Shown here in pieces: positions 1 to 10,938 of a DNA stretch of 64,000 nt (positions are counted from its first letter, which is position 1; each line of letters starts with the position of its first letter). This DNA is from Athripsodes cinereus (taxonomy: Eukaryota; Arthropoda; Insecta; Trichoptera; Leptoceridae). Location: assembly GCA_947579605.1 (NCBI GenBank), contig OX388321.1, positions 10,939,427 to 11,003,426 on the forward strand, written 5' to 3'. The notes under the pieces were generated by a model. It ran no database searches. It had not been told where the DNA came from and saw only the letters and a program-made list of their open reading frames with translations. The translations under genes and the position numbers were made by a program.

Positions 1-1955
1 CTATCTTTCTGATTTTTACGTTTTTTCATTTCGGCCTCAAGTCGTAATAAAATCTGTGGCTTTATAAATACTGGCAATAAAATCGGATTCATTACATTAT
101 ACAGAAGAACAGAAGTGTGAAACCATATCTTATGAGTTAGAAAATTAACCGAATTACAATAACATGTTAAAAATGTGAGATGTAGTTTTAAATATGACAA
201 CAACAAAAAATCTGTTCTGGATGTATGTAGTCTTTCACATTCTAATTTGTATGTGCATTGTATTCCTCAAATGTTATATTTTGTGTAATATGGTATCAGA
301 AGTACCTCTAATATAATTTTTCAATTGTTTTAATCTCAGAATTTTTTTGAAAGTAAATCCTTACATTCGTATGGAACACGAAATGAAACTAATATTTTTT
401 GCCAGTACTTCCATAATCACTTTCGTTTTTGGTAACGTAAAAAAAACTAAGTCAAGGAATATGTACTGAGCATTGACAATGTTATGAAAAATAGTGTCAA
501 TTTAAAGAATTAATAAACAAACAATAGTAATAATACCTTAAGCATTCAGACATCATTATTGAAGTGAAATGTTCACACATTGCAACATTGTGTAAAATAA
601 AATCGAGAAAGGCGTCCCAACCTTTACGAATTAGCTTTAGTTGTCACTTTCTGTGCCCATGGAGAACGTTCAACGATTCCGCCATTCTCACTGTCATTAT
701 ATGAATTCCAGTAATCTAGAAATAAGTTAAATTAAATAGATTAAGCTTAAAAATGTTGTGGATTCCTTTAGTGATGATAACGCTGCACTATCTCACCATC
801 TCTCCATCCTCGTGGCGCTCGTCTTCCACAACAAACTACTATCCTCACTCCATCTTCTCTACAACAGAGTATCAGTGAGCAATATTGGTACTACTGATTC
901 TACTCCTTACTACAGTAGGTACAGTATGGTGTACTATAGATACAAACAGTCTCCTTTTATTCATCTCGAAGTTCTCCTTCTTTGACCCACGCCACCTTTT
1001 AGTATAAGCAATAGGTCCAATAAAGCTCGGATCCTCAACCTTAAACGTTCCTTATAAAATATTCAGATCTTTGTCCAACTTTTTGTATATTCTTTTACAT
1101 TTAAATCTAGAAAATAAATTAAATGTTTGTTTTTGATGGTAAAAATATTTTTCAATATTGTGAAATAAATGAAACACAATATGAAGAAAGTGTGGATTGA
1201 ATAAAATTCTCCAATACTTCAGTCAATTTAATAAAAAAAATAATGGATCGCAATTATTATATAGTGAAAGTCATAAACAATAATCATGTTTAAAATAAAA
1301 TGTGGTAAGGAAGACGCGCTGCAACGGAATGAAAATTTGAAAAAAAAAAATTACATTCCTATGACCCTTTTATGCTGATTGTCAAATCCTACACCACGAT
1401 AACTGTTTCACTCAAATTTGGGTATTTTGCCCTAAAAAAGAAGAACTCTTAGAGCACATCCACAATATATGTTTATATTTGTTAAAGTAACTATTAATTA
1501 TAATAAATTAATATAACGATTTTTTTCGATCAAAAATTGACTGAAAATCCGTGCTAAACTTATAAAGCTGCGTTGAACGAGGATAACTGACTCGTTAAAT
1601 GAAATTAGCCACCGCGCTCCTCTAACACTCCCACACCATCTCACCCTTTTCTAGCAGTCTCTGGTAAGAGGCAATATTATAATGGGTGAAAATGAAATAT
1701 CGACAAGAGATTTTTTTTCATAATAGACAAATATGAAGGGGGTTAGAGACAAATTAACAAGAAAGGAATAAATACAAATAATAATATAAGTTTCCCATTT
1801 TTTTTCTGAAATATGGTTTCCATTAATATCTTATCAGTTTAAAGACATTTACAAGCCTACTCACAAATGAGGTATAACTGTTTTGTTTGAACCCCAATCC
1901 GTGCCCTTGAGATGGATATTACATTAAACGGCGCCGAATAAGTTATCCAACATAC
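1..1955. other. AT-rich non-coding stretch
   Basis: No supported gene or recognisable repeat. Short frames here have no domain-like composition. A slightly more GC-rich patch around 1560-1680 has no recognised identity. Confidence 0.5.
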
Positions 1956-1964
1956 ATACAATAT

Positions 1965-2060
1965 GCTCATGCCGTCAAGGCGGAATGAGCCGGCAATGAG
2001 AGGATTCGAATACCGATTCTGAAACCCTAGGACCATACTATCGAGCTAAAGACTAGCTCG
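1965..2060 (-). repeat. tRNA-like (Pol III promoter) relic
   Basis: On the minus strand an A-box-like word TAGCTCGATAG (2038-2048) precedes a B-box-like word GTATTCGAATCC (2002-2013) at tRNA-like spacing. This suggests a decayed tRNA-derived SINE head. No acceptor-stem pairing is convincing, so it is not called as a tRNA gene. Confidence 0.35.
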
Positions 2061-2109
2061 TTATTATGCAATTAATTTCTCAAAAAATCTAAAAGAAGGA
2101 CACAGAAGT

Positions 2110-2222
2110 GTTGGGTTAGTAGAAAGTATTTGCTGATTTGCGATAAACTCGTCCTCTATATATTGATTATACTTATGTAATTTTAATATATTTCTGTGTG
2201 AAATTATTTGAAATCAATGCAC
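2110..2222 (+). repeat. LINE 3'-UTR fragment, family E
   Basis: It shares TTGGGTTAGT and GCGATAAACTCG, followed by a CTATATATTGATTAT-like block, with the LINE 3' UTR at 57.4 kb. It is a non-coding remnant that abuts the foldback element starting at 2223. Confidence 0.6.
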
Positions 2223-2363
2223 TGTAAAGATATACTATGTAATTTTATTCAGTGACCAGGTTTCGACATGTTATGTCTTTTTCAAACTCTCGACATGAGT
2301 TTGAAAAAGACATAACATGTCGAAACCTGGTCACTGAATAAAAGTACATAGTATAACTTTACA
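2223..2363. repeat. 141-bp foldback (hairpin) element
   Basis: Two 67-bp arms (2223-2289 and 2297-2363) are inverted copies of each other with about two mismatches, around a 7-nt loop. The near-perfect symmetry fits a MITE or foldback element, or a recently inverted duplication. No target-site duplication was identified. Confidence 0.85.
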
Positions 2364-2884
2364 AAGTTTTTTGTTTTTATTTACATTAAATTATGGAGTT
2401 CTACACAATAAGCAGTTATAAAATTCAAGTACTGTAAAGAATTAATAAAGTAAATAAATTAGTCGACTGTTAAGTTCTAAAACTCAACAAGTCCAACATT
2501 TTGATTTCATTCGTAATACCTTCACGCAATCAACGCCACTCTTGCGATTACATACAAATAACCATTAAAAATATATACATTTCCTATGGAACTTGGCAGT
2601 CGAAGTGTTTTATGACATATATAATATGATAAGTTATACCTTACATTTCCGTTTGTTAACAAATAAAAATGCACCTTGTGAATTTTTAACACAATTAACT
2701 GATTATTAGTCAATTGTCTTGAGAAACTAAGATAAGCATTTTCCTTTTATACAATTCGTTCATGTTTTACAAGCGTGCTTAGCTTAATAATATTTTTACA
2801 AGTAAAACCAAAGATAAACGCATTAAATAATCACTGATATTATCTTTAAGCTAAAAAGGAACAAAATGTAAAAATACTCAGGCT
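2364..2884. other. AT-rich non-coding stretch
   Basis: Nothing recognisable; a minus-strand frame at 2522-2713 has no protein-like features. Confidence 0.5.
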
Positions 2885-2885
2885 A

Positions 2886-2952
2886 TCACGAACATTAACC
2901 TTAATGGCGTAGTGGTTAGCTTTCACGGGGAAAGTTTTTGATTCTAATTATT
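2886..2952 (+). repeat. tRNA-like relic with canonical A box
   Basis: TGGCGTAGTGGTTAGC (2905-2920) is an excellent tRNA D-arm/A-box sequence. About 20 bases later a degenerate B box (2938-2949, TTTGATTCTAAT) follows. The B box departs from GGTTCGAATCC, so this is probably a tRNA pseudogene or a SINE head rather than a working tRNA. Confidence 0.45.
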
Positions 2953-3067
2953 TGATATTATATTTTTATAGATAACTAACAACAAAGTATTTAGTTTCAT
3001 ATACCTATTTTATTTAAAACAAAAGAAAACTGAATAACAAAAAAAAATCACACCATAATCAATTTTT

Positions 3068-3276
3068 AAAATAAAATTGAAAAAAAAAACACAGTATGTA
3101 GTTAACTTCCAAATGACTTTTATTAACTTCGCGTATTAGTATTCGGAGACTCTCGACCCCATCATCAGGCGATTAGTAAAAAGTTACGTTAGTCCAAATA
3201 CTAGTACGCGAAGTTAATAAAAGTCATTTGAAAGTTATGTAACTACATACTGTGTTTTTTTTTCAATTTTATCTTG
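3068..3276. mobile_element. MITE-like element with ~80-bp inverted arms
   Basis: Left arm (about 3068-3146) and right arm (about 3192-3276) are inverted copies with few mismatches. They include the blocks CACAGTATGTAGTTA, AAATGACTTTTATTAACTTCGCG and an outer AAAATTGAAAAAAAA. The centre (3147-3191) is unique. It has no coding capacity. The exact ends are blurred by A/T runs, so no target-site duplication can be assigned. Confidence 0.8.
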
Positions 3277-3279
3277 AAA

Positions 3280-3890
3280 TGGACTTCCAACAAGTACCTT
3301 CGGTCAATAACATCAAGATTTTAATAAATTTTGAGTTTATATAGCGATTTTTCTTATTCTTTGTGATTTTTAAATATGTGTATTTTGTTTGAATAGGGAA
3401 TTAAAAAGTAGAGAGATAACCATGGAGTTTTATTAGTTTATTCAATTGGATTATTTTTTAGTTTTCCAATTTCATCAAAAGTATTTCGTATCTCTACTTA
3501 ATCACAATCCTTGTTCATATTACAAATTATTTGCTATTTAAAACCATCTGTTATTGTTGTTACATACTTACAAAAGAAAATGAAATTTAAATTATTTATA
3601 TCTAGTGTTTCTCAGAAAAACCTTAAAAGAATAATTCATATTTTATATAAAAACTACTTAATTCAACTAATCCGGAATCTAAAAAACGTTGCCAAAAAAA
3701 CAACAATCATGTGTTAGAATCTAGTTCATTTCCTACCATAAATCTAATAGAAAAGTAGTTGTGTCTGAACACTTTGTATTAAAATAGGTAATATCTATCA
3801 GTAGCGCGACCAAGATTTTCACATGGTTTATTTTATAAAAAACAGATATTCGTAAGACATCACATGTACCTAAATCTTAATTTTAAAATT
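3280..3890. other. AT-rich non-coding stretch
   Basis: No recognised feature; the frame at 3511-3717 looks random. Confidence 0.5.
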
Positions 3891-3914
3891 GTGAAATACC
3901 AGCCTCACTGGATG

Positions 3915-4012
3915 ATAATTTTTTGTGCAACGGAGAGGACAACCTGCGTATTCAAAACATGCAGAAGGTATATCTACTGGCTTACGATCTTGTGAGAGAT
4001 GTCGTAATGGTA
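3915..4012 (+). repeat. Family B retroposon tail (diverged)
   Basis: It reads like the family B 3' end: GAGAGGACAACCTGC, then CTTGTGAGAGATGTCGTAATGGTATA, equivalent to the CACTTGTGGGATATGCCGTGATGGTATAG end of intact copies. It lies partly inside the duplicated segment described next. Confidence 0.5.
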
Positions 4013-4472
4013 TATAACATACGTTACCTAACGTACGTAACTGTAGATGTGCCAATAAAATAAAATAAAATAAAAAAAAAAAAAAGTAACATAAAGATAA
4101 ATAAATAGTTGTTATTCCTTTGTGCATATACCTGTCCATCCATTCGTACTATCACGGCATCTTCCACAAAAGCACTTACCAGTGGAATTATTAAATTTAA
4201 TCAAACATATCATCAAATTTAAAATTTAATTAAATTTAATCAAACATATCATCAAATTCAAAACATGCAGTATATCTACTGGCTTACGATCTTGTGAGAG
4301 ATGTCGTAATGGTATATAACATACGTTACGTAACGTACGTAACATAAAGATAAATAAATAGTTGTTATTCCTTTGTGCATATACCTGTCCATCCATTCGT
4401 ACTATCACGGCATCTTCCACAAAAGCACTAACCAGTGGAATTATTAAATTTAATCAAACATATCATCAAATT
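3951..4472. repeat. Imperfect tandem duplication, ~217-271 bp units
   Basis: Copy 1 (3951 to about 4221) and copy 2 (4256-4472) share the whole run from TCAAAACATGCAG to CATATCATCAAATTT. They are separated by a partial extra repeat of the last 33 bases. Copy 1 is longer mainly because of a 44-nt insertion with a 5-nt duplication at 4042-4090. Each copy contains a family B tail on the plus strand and a fragment of the same tail on the minus strand (about 4139-4170 in copy 1). Confidence 0.85.
4042..4085 (+). mobile_element. 44-nt poly(A)-ended retroposon tail insertion
   Basis: The insert contains an AATAAA-type signal, TAAAA repeats and a terminal A run. GTAAC lies on both sides (4037-4041 and 4086-4090). 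The duplicate copy has only one GTAAC (4339-4343), so it shows the empty site. This looks like an extremely 5'-truncated retroposition event. Confidence 0.7.
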
Positions 4473-4474
4473 TC

Positions 4475-5240
4475 CTCTCTGTAAATATAATATAAAACCT
4501 TATTTTTACTGAAAACTCTAAAATATGCTGGAAATATTGCGGACTTGTTGTATTCCGGAGACATTACCGCTTAATTAATAAAATGTTAATGTTCATTTCA
4601 CTGTTATTTCAATAAAAGGAGCAGCCAGAAAAAAATATTGAATTAAGGAATATTTTGAGTAACAAGGCTCAATCACAAAATCCAGTAAATTTTTATTATC
4701 TAGTGGGTTTTTCATTCTAAGATTGTATCTTTTTTTTCATAAGTGTTTATATTCTTACACAAAAGTTACACCACTGGTCAACAAACAATATGTACATGCA
4801 TATCTTATATATAATACAAGCCACAAAGTATAAAAAGGTGTATATTACAGCTATGAGTTGAGGTAATCCATTGATTTTCATCTATTCCATAATTCCCTAT
4901 TAGTATTTCCAATCACAGACTTGCCCCCCCGTATTATGATCATAAATAATCATCACACATGGCGCAATAACTAGCGACTGTTAGGAAATATAACTTCTAC
5001 TTAGGTACTTCTACTTATTACACAGTTTTAGCCCATTAACCATAAAACACCACGGCCAACTTATGTTGGTAATTCAGCTGTACAAGTTAATACTACGGTT
5101 TGACCTTAATTTTGATGTGTTTTCGATCGCTCGTACGAAAATTGTATACGTAATATTGATAAGTTATGTTATTTTATTAATCAATTTCATAACCACAGCT
5201 TAATAGTAGTAAAACGTAATGACTTAAGTAAAGAATTAAA
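4475..5240. other. AT-rich non-coding stretch
   Basis: Nothing recognisable. Confidence 0.5.
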
Positions 5241-5241
5241 T

Positions 5242-5427
5242 TTCTTTTTATTTTATTTTTAAAAAGATATATCTGGGTTTTGTTATAAACCCAAATACAA
5301 CTTTATACACCTTCCACAGTAAGCTAAAAGCTTGTGTCGTGAAAGGGGAGTTTACCGGCACCTGGGATCGAACTGCGGACCCCTTGTTCAAGAGGCCGAG
5401 ACTCTACCTCCAGGCTACCGACGAACT
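5242..5427 (-). mobile_element. tRNA-derived SINE, family D (copy 1)
   Basis: On the minus strand the element starts with a tRNA-like head. The A box TAGCCTGGAGG is at 5407-5417 and a B-box-like GTTCGATCC at about 5365-5373. A body containing a TGGGTTT...AAACCCA stem-loop follows, then an A-rich tail (plus-strand T-rich at 5242-5265). About 185 bp, matching the other four copies. No clear target-site duplication. Confidence 0.85.
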
Positions 5428-5763
5428 TCTTAAACATATAAATTAGTTAAAATATGAAAATCATTTAAAAAATATAGATTTGTGATAGTGTGGCAAAACT
5501 CTTGTTGAAAGTTTGATTCATTGTTGTCTTTTTTTGATATTTAATATAATGGTTGATGGTCTTAGCTGGGCCATGTTTTGGGAATGTCCAGTGAAAGTTG
5601 ATAGCCAAAAGAAGCATAATACCCATACATTTATTTATACATGGATGTTTATAGTGATGATATTTGGTTGCATTTTTTGTTGTTATTATTTTAGTTATAT
5701 ATATTTGAATTACTTAACACCAATTTATGAATTTGTATGTTTATATATGTATATATATTGTAA

Positions 5764-5812
5764 ATGGCTATATGAGCCGTATATTGAATAATAAATTAAT
5801 AAATAATAAATA
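5764..5812 (+). repeat. LINE 3' terminus with hairpin and TAAA-type tail (family G)
   Basis: TGTAAATGGCT-ATATG-AGCCGTATATTG followed by AATAAATA-type repeats. The GGCT/AGCC stem (5766-5769 with 5775-5778) recurs with different sequences at other loci here. The preceding 250 bases may be the rest of its 3' UTR. The 92-codon frame over them has no recognised domain. Confidence 0.6.
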
Positions 5813-5848
5813 AATAAATAATAATAATAACTAGACAACTTATTTAAG

Positions 5849-6094
5849 ATGCGCTGTTTTATGGAAAAACCACCACAAGGGTCAACAAAGGATTCCGTCG
5901 ACCCGGACGTCCCCTCTTTTACAATACATCGTTCCTATGACAACGACATCAATGCGCTAGGAATGCTGTGAGAATAGGTGGCTCAATTGGTGTAGAGATG
6001 CTCTAAAAAGAGATTGCTGGTTTCTGCCCTGCGCTCCCGAGAGTAGCGTTGAACTGCGAGATGATGATGATGATGATTTTTTCATATTGCACTT
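5849..6094 (+). pseudogene. LINE reverse-transcriptase C-terminal tail, family C
   Basis: Reading plus-strand frames gives pieces like 'FTIHRSYDNDI', then a decayed 'LAQRRSEWRRLVSAL'-type end with frame breaks. It closes with a (GAT)n tail at 6060-6076. The same C-terminus is better preserved at 60366-60719 and 15455-15672. This is a 5'-truncated, dead LINE copy. Confidence 0.7.
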
Positions 6095-6177
6095 TTTTCT
6101 AGAAATATAGTCAGCTTCAATATTGATTTTTATGATAAACAGAACAAGAACATGATAAAACTTTGTCAAAAATTAAT

Positions 6178-6320
6178 CCATTCATTTCTTAATACTATTA
6201 CGGCATTTTTCACATGTTGGATAGCCAGCAGACTAACTGCATTTAACAAACATAAAAGTCATCCTTTCCATGCCAATAAAAGTCAAGACATTCAAAATGG
6301 GTGGCTTCGCTTCACCTTGA
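6178..6320 (-). repeat. Family B retroposon copy
   Basis: The minus strand carries the family B body (GCCACCCATTTTGAATGTCTTGA; CATGGAAAGGATGACTTTTATG; AGTCTGCTGGCTATCC). The terminal GGATATGCCGTGATGG block is decayed. Confidence 0.65.
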
Positions 6321-6600
6321 ATTATATACATATATAATGAGTTATAATCCATTGGATTGGTCTGCAACGAGTTTGGACTTTCATCTCCATTCCTCCCTAT
6401 TCTCAGACAGTCTCTTGAATTAGTTTTAATAATTCTTCACAGCTACCTACTGCTTACTTTAGATAACGGTTTCATTCCTAATCTCAATTAATTTATTCAA
6501 ACACTGAGTACGTCATTTGCCTTCCACATTCCATACTAAAATAAAAAGCATAATATATTCTTCCATATAAAATATAAAGTAGTTATAAAATTATATAATC

Positions 6601-6860
6601 CCGTGGAGCACCCGGTAAAGAATTGGTCTCCCACTCTTTCTCGTAAGTTTTCGAGTGTCCTGTAAAAGGCAGGTGTTCGAAAAAATTAAGACATTTTACA
6701 TCTTAAATTCAGCGTTGAGGTTTGCCACCCATCCTGAATGTCTTGATTGTATGTTGGCACGAAGAGGACAGCATGCATGTTTATCATATGCAGCTGGTCT
6801 GCTGGCTACCCCACTTGTGGGATATGCCGTGATGGTATAGATAGATAGATAGATAAAAAC
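6601..6860 (+). mobile_element. Family B retroposon, near full length
   Basis: The longest copy of family B. It starts around CCGTGGAGCACCCGGTAAAG and contains GGTCTCCCACTCTTT, TCCTGTAAAAGGCAGG and GCCACCCATCCTGAATGTCTTG. It ends CACTTGTGGGATATGCCGTGATGGTATAG followed by (GATA)n. It encodes nothing evident. No convincing A/B box is present, so it is either a SINE-like non-autonomous element or the 3' UTR of a LINE. Its 3' end resembles that of family A LINEs. Confidence 0.75.
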
Positions 6861-6861
6861 A

Positions 6862-8190
6862 AAGTAAATCACATTAATATTCGAACAAAATGTACTTATC
6901 TCTAATATTAATCAAATAAAATCTAGTCAACCGAAGCGATTTTTTCAAGATCAATTAATAAATAATTAATGTCACACTGCACAGTGGTGTACGATTGTAT
7001 GTACGTTGCCGTCTCCTCCACTTGCGACTTTTCTAGCACATATCATGTGGTACCTAGAATCCTTATACCGGCGATGGTTTCAATTAGTGATGAAATAATT
7101 TAAGGTTTGATCGGATATAGAACATCCGGCAAGGTCTTATATAAAGCAGATATTTAGATAATCGGCTTCTGCCGTGACTTGCTTAGCTTAGAACGAGATT
7201 CTTTACGGGGGTATTTTTTGTTTAATGACCAAAAGGTAAATAAAAATATCTCATAAATGGATAAGCCAGTTGGCCAAATGCATGTATTAAACGTGGGTTG
7301 TCCTCTAAAATTTCAATTAAAAATACATTTAAGATGAATACCACACGTCATTTCAGCGATGTTTAGAGAAAACCAATAAACTGTTGCTACTTCTGTAGTT
7401 CTAATCCATCGTGGCATATCCCACAAGTGAAGTGCGAAAACCAATATATTTCTAGTTACAAATTTAACATGATGGAGACTGGACGAATATCTTTAGATCG
7501 ACCTCAGAAGCGGTGCAGTGGCTTTCTGGATAGGAACCAAGGGTTTGACTTGAAAATGAACACAACCGAAGGCATACAAAAAGTATAGTAGGCAAGTTAT
7601 TTGACATACATCGTTGTATCTTTCTAAATCAACATACTCGTATTACTATACCATGTAACTAGTATTACTATACCATGAAATTATAAAATTTAAAACAATA
7701 ATTTCATGGTAATTTTTGAACTTGAGGACTATTCTTGCCTGGATAGACTGGATATCGGATAGTTGTCGCATATCAATTCTATCTCTAGTATCAACCTCCT
7801 ACGTAATGTAGTAAGATTGACTCAGCAGTCTTTCTCTAATACCAGTATTTATATGGCAGTACTAGTGAATACATTATTATTAAGACGGTACCTATACGTT
7901 ATTATATGGAATATACTAGCTCTGCAAAAAATAAAATATTACATTATTTTTATTATTGAAATAAATCTTTCTGCATTATTATTATTGATATTTTCAGTAT
8001 GGATATTTTCTATGTCTTTTTTATTACACATTTCTATCATAACGTTATCTTATTGCTAAAGAGTTTGATTTATGAATTTTGTTATGAGTATGTCCAAGAT
8101 TGTATACGTATTTTAAGATAGAATCTTTCATGATATATTTTCTCAAGCATAAGAAAGCAAAACAAAACATAATTTTTTTTCTCAACTTAC
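6862..8190. other. Non-coding stretch with a small family B fragment
   Basis: Only a minus-strand family B end (about 7407-7432, GGCATATCCCACAAGTG) is recognisable. The frame at 7763-8059 is hydrophobic by AT bias and is not treated as a gene. Confidence 0.5.
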
Positions 8191-8194
8191 AATA

Positions 8195-8325
8195 GATTGT
8201 GCGCTAAGAATATCGTTGAAAGATGTGACTCAATTGGCGCAAAGGCAGTCTGAATGGGGGAGACTAGTTTCTGCCCTGTGTTCCCGAGAGAATCGTCAAA
8301 GAGAGAATGATGAATAATGATAATC
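8195..8325 (+). pseudogene. LINE C-terminal tail, family C (short copy)
   Basis: Contains GTGACTCAATTGGCGCAAAGG, a 'SEWGRLVSALCSRE'-like reading and a GATGAATAATGAT tail. It corresponds to the last ~110 bases of the copy at 60.4 kb. Heavily truncated. Confidence 0.7.
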
Positions 8326-8833
8326 CATATAAATATTTTTAATGCAAATATTTTTGCACCGAAAAACTTACCTAAAAGAATAGAAGGTCAATTCTTAGCT
8401 GGGCGCTCTTGGCGATCAAAAATTAGCCTTCAAATATTACAAAGAGTTATGGTATGTAATCAAATACAAAGGTTAATTCTCTGAAAATGTTTTTTTCCAT
8501 AATTCGAACTCTTTCTTTTTTTCTGTTTTTAAAATAAGGCATGTTTTTCAATCTTTAGACCTCTTCAGTCCAGAAACTATACTAATATTTTGCCACAATT
8601 ATCAAAAACTTTCAATATTAAGTTACATTTATATAGTACAATATACCTAATTTGATATCTCCCATGTTTACGTATGTTTTGATATCGGTTTCGAGATTCC
8701 ACCCTAATCCAATATTGGTTCTCATGTTAAAGAACAATTTTCATATTATGTACATTTAAGGGTGAATGTTGGTACATCCTATACTGTAAATTTGACACTT
8801 GTATATAAATCTTTCTCTCTTTTAGTTAAGACT

Positions 8834-9040
8834 TCTTCTTCTTCTTCGCCCTCGCCTTTATCCCATTTACTTGGGGTCGGCTTTCCTAGTCCACATCTTC
8901 CAAGTTTTTCGGTCCCCTGCGTCCTCCGAGCGCAGCATGTCCCTGGCAATTAAAGACATCCAGGTGGTCACTGGTCTACCCGGTCTTCTGGGTCCTACTT
9001 CTACGTCCATTGTCTTTTTGATCATGATATCCTGTGGTAG
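8834..9040 (-). mobile_element. 5'-truncated RTE-like LINE with 18-bp target duplication
   Basis: The minus strand reads 'GPRRPGRPVTTW...DRKTWKMWTRKADPK' then stop, a typical C-terminal tail of RTE-like reverse transcriptases. An AAG-repeat tail follows (plus-strand CTTCTTCTT at 8834-8850). TCTCTTTTAGTTAAGACT occurs exactly at 8816-8833 and 9041-9058, marking a target-site duplication of 18 bp. The insert is therefore 207 bp. Confidence 0.92.
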
Positions 9041-9059
9041 TCTCTTTTAGTTAAGACTA

Positions 9060-10615
9060 CGCGTACAAAACATAATTGTTTTTGGAAATAGATCTTATTA
9101 AGAATAGTTTAGCATAACATGGACCTTTGTTTAAAAATCTTAAAATGAGGAACGAAGCTTTAAAATTAATCTTTATTTGTAAAAAAATATAATAAAAAGA
9201 TAATTAAAATAGTCATACCATATTATATTGCAGAGAGAATTGGAATTTAGTTCTCGAAACTTTATCTTATATTAACATTTCCAAATATTCTCTTTTACAT
9301 AGACTAAACATTAAATTATTTTTTTAAGTGTTTTAAATAGACGATCTAATGCTTTTCTAAAAATTTCCATTTTCATTAAAATATCATAACAAAACTTACT
9401 TTATCAAAAGCATAACAAATAACTTTGTGTCGCAACTTTATCTCGACACATAGTTTCGCGGTTAGTCTCGTGTTTATACTTATCCTAACAAGTTACTAAT
9501 AAATTGGGCTGATTAATAGCACAAGTGGTAGTTTGGTGGTCGTTAATTTCTTATTGGTTCCCCACCCCACCCTTGGTAGCGGCTGTTCTAATGGACGATG
9601 AGAGCGCCTGTACTTATATGCACGAAATGATTTTCACATTTCATAAGATGAAGACGCTGATAAGTATCTGACTGGTCGTCAATTAAAATTATAAATTTCA
9701 TAAATACCCATTGCGATGGTTGGTTCACTAGTAGTCAGTAATATTTACGATGTCATTTCAACGCAATTGCGACGCAGTACAGGGCAAAGAATATTATAAA
9801 CATAAACCTTAATGAAAGAAGGCATTTCTTCGAGATCAACACTTCAGTGAATGAAAGTTGATATGGCGGACTTTCCAGCACTTGAAAACAGCTGTTTGGA
9901 TACAAGAGAATACTTTTAAGTTATGTGGCAAGTCGAAACCTATCACTGAGAGAATTACTGCGGTTTTTTTTTTGTTTATACAACTCAAATGTACAAACAT
10001 TTATGATTAGTATACATGCATCATATTTCGATGACATAAATTAAATTAAGAAACATATGTCCGTTGTTGGATTACTCATACCGCATACTCATGTTAAGAT
10101 AGATTTTGTTTTCATTGATCTGCAAAAAGAGTAAATAAAAAACTGTATAAATTATTGTGTATTATTTTTGAAACTGTATTAAAATATGAAAGCAAGCGAT
10201 GTCAAAATTATGCAGCTGCAGAAAAGCATCGCATAAATGTAAAAAAAAACCGATCAGCTTAATGCCTATGTTACAATTTAAAAGTACAATCAAAGTATGT
10301 GAAAAGGACTTAATTGGGTCAAAATAATAATATAACGGTGGCAGAATGTTTGGAATTAAATTTGCCCTCATGTCGAACGCACCCTCTGCAGTTTTTCTTC
10401 TTTTGTGGGCAACATTAATTTAGTTTCTTATCAGTGTTTTAACGGCCGATGAAAGGAAATTTAATTTATTGAAAAACTTTGAAAATGTATCCAACAGACA
10501 ACACGTATATGTATGTAGGTCAGAATTATATTTTATTTTGTTGTTTTTCTCATTTAGTAATAAAAGATTCCTCTTAAAATCTGATTAGATTTTTTACTTT
10601 GGTACATACATACAA
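9060..10615. other. Non-coding stretch
   Basis: No recognised genes or repeats. A patch of more balanced composition (9480-9680) has no coding frame I can identify. Confidence 0.5.
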
Positions 10616-10616
10616 A

Positions 10617-10838
10617 ACATCACGCCGCTTCCCTTGCGGGATAGGCAGAAAGGATCGAGCGCCACTTCCTTCTATCCTTGCATACATCTTTCGCTTCCGT
10701 CACTGTTATACAATTCCCCATGCATGCTCTCCTGTTCAATGTGCTCAACACATTACTGTCCTGAAGGATTTGATTTAAATGATCTTGCCATTTAATCCTC
10801 GCACGTCCACGTTTCCGAGCACCATTCCTCTCAGCCAA
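10617..10838 (-). pseudogene. LINE reverse-transcriptase C-terminal tail, family A-like
   Basis: An open minus-strand frame reads 'RKRGRARIKWQDHLNQILQDSNVLSTLNRRACMGNC...EAKDVCKDRRKWRSILSAYP'. This matches the C-terminal segment of the family A LINEs at 13.8 and 23.6 kb at the protein level with many substitutions, so it is a different subfamily. Upstream RT domains are absent: a 5'-truncated copy. Confidence 0.85.
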
Positions 10839-10938
10839 ATATTTTAATAATGCATTTCACCTAATATTTTTTTGAGTGATTAAGCAAGAACAATTGCATT
10901 TAACTGAAAATAATAATTGTACATAAAACAAAGTTCAC

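Noticed and set aside
2886..2952. tRNA gene with an excellent A box
   Set aside because: The B box is damaged and no complete cloverleaf can be drawn by eye; kept only as a relic.
5513..5791. 92-codon aromatic-rich plus-strand frame
   Set aside because: AT-driven composition, probably LINE 3' UTR leading to the family G hairpin and tail.
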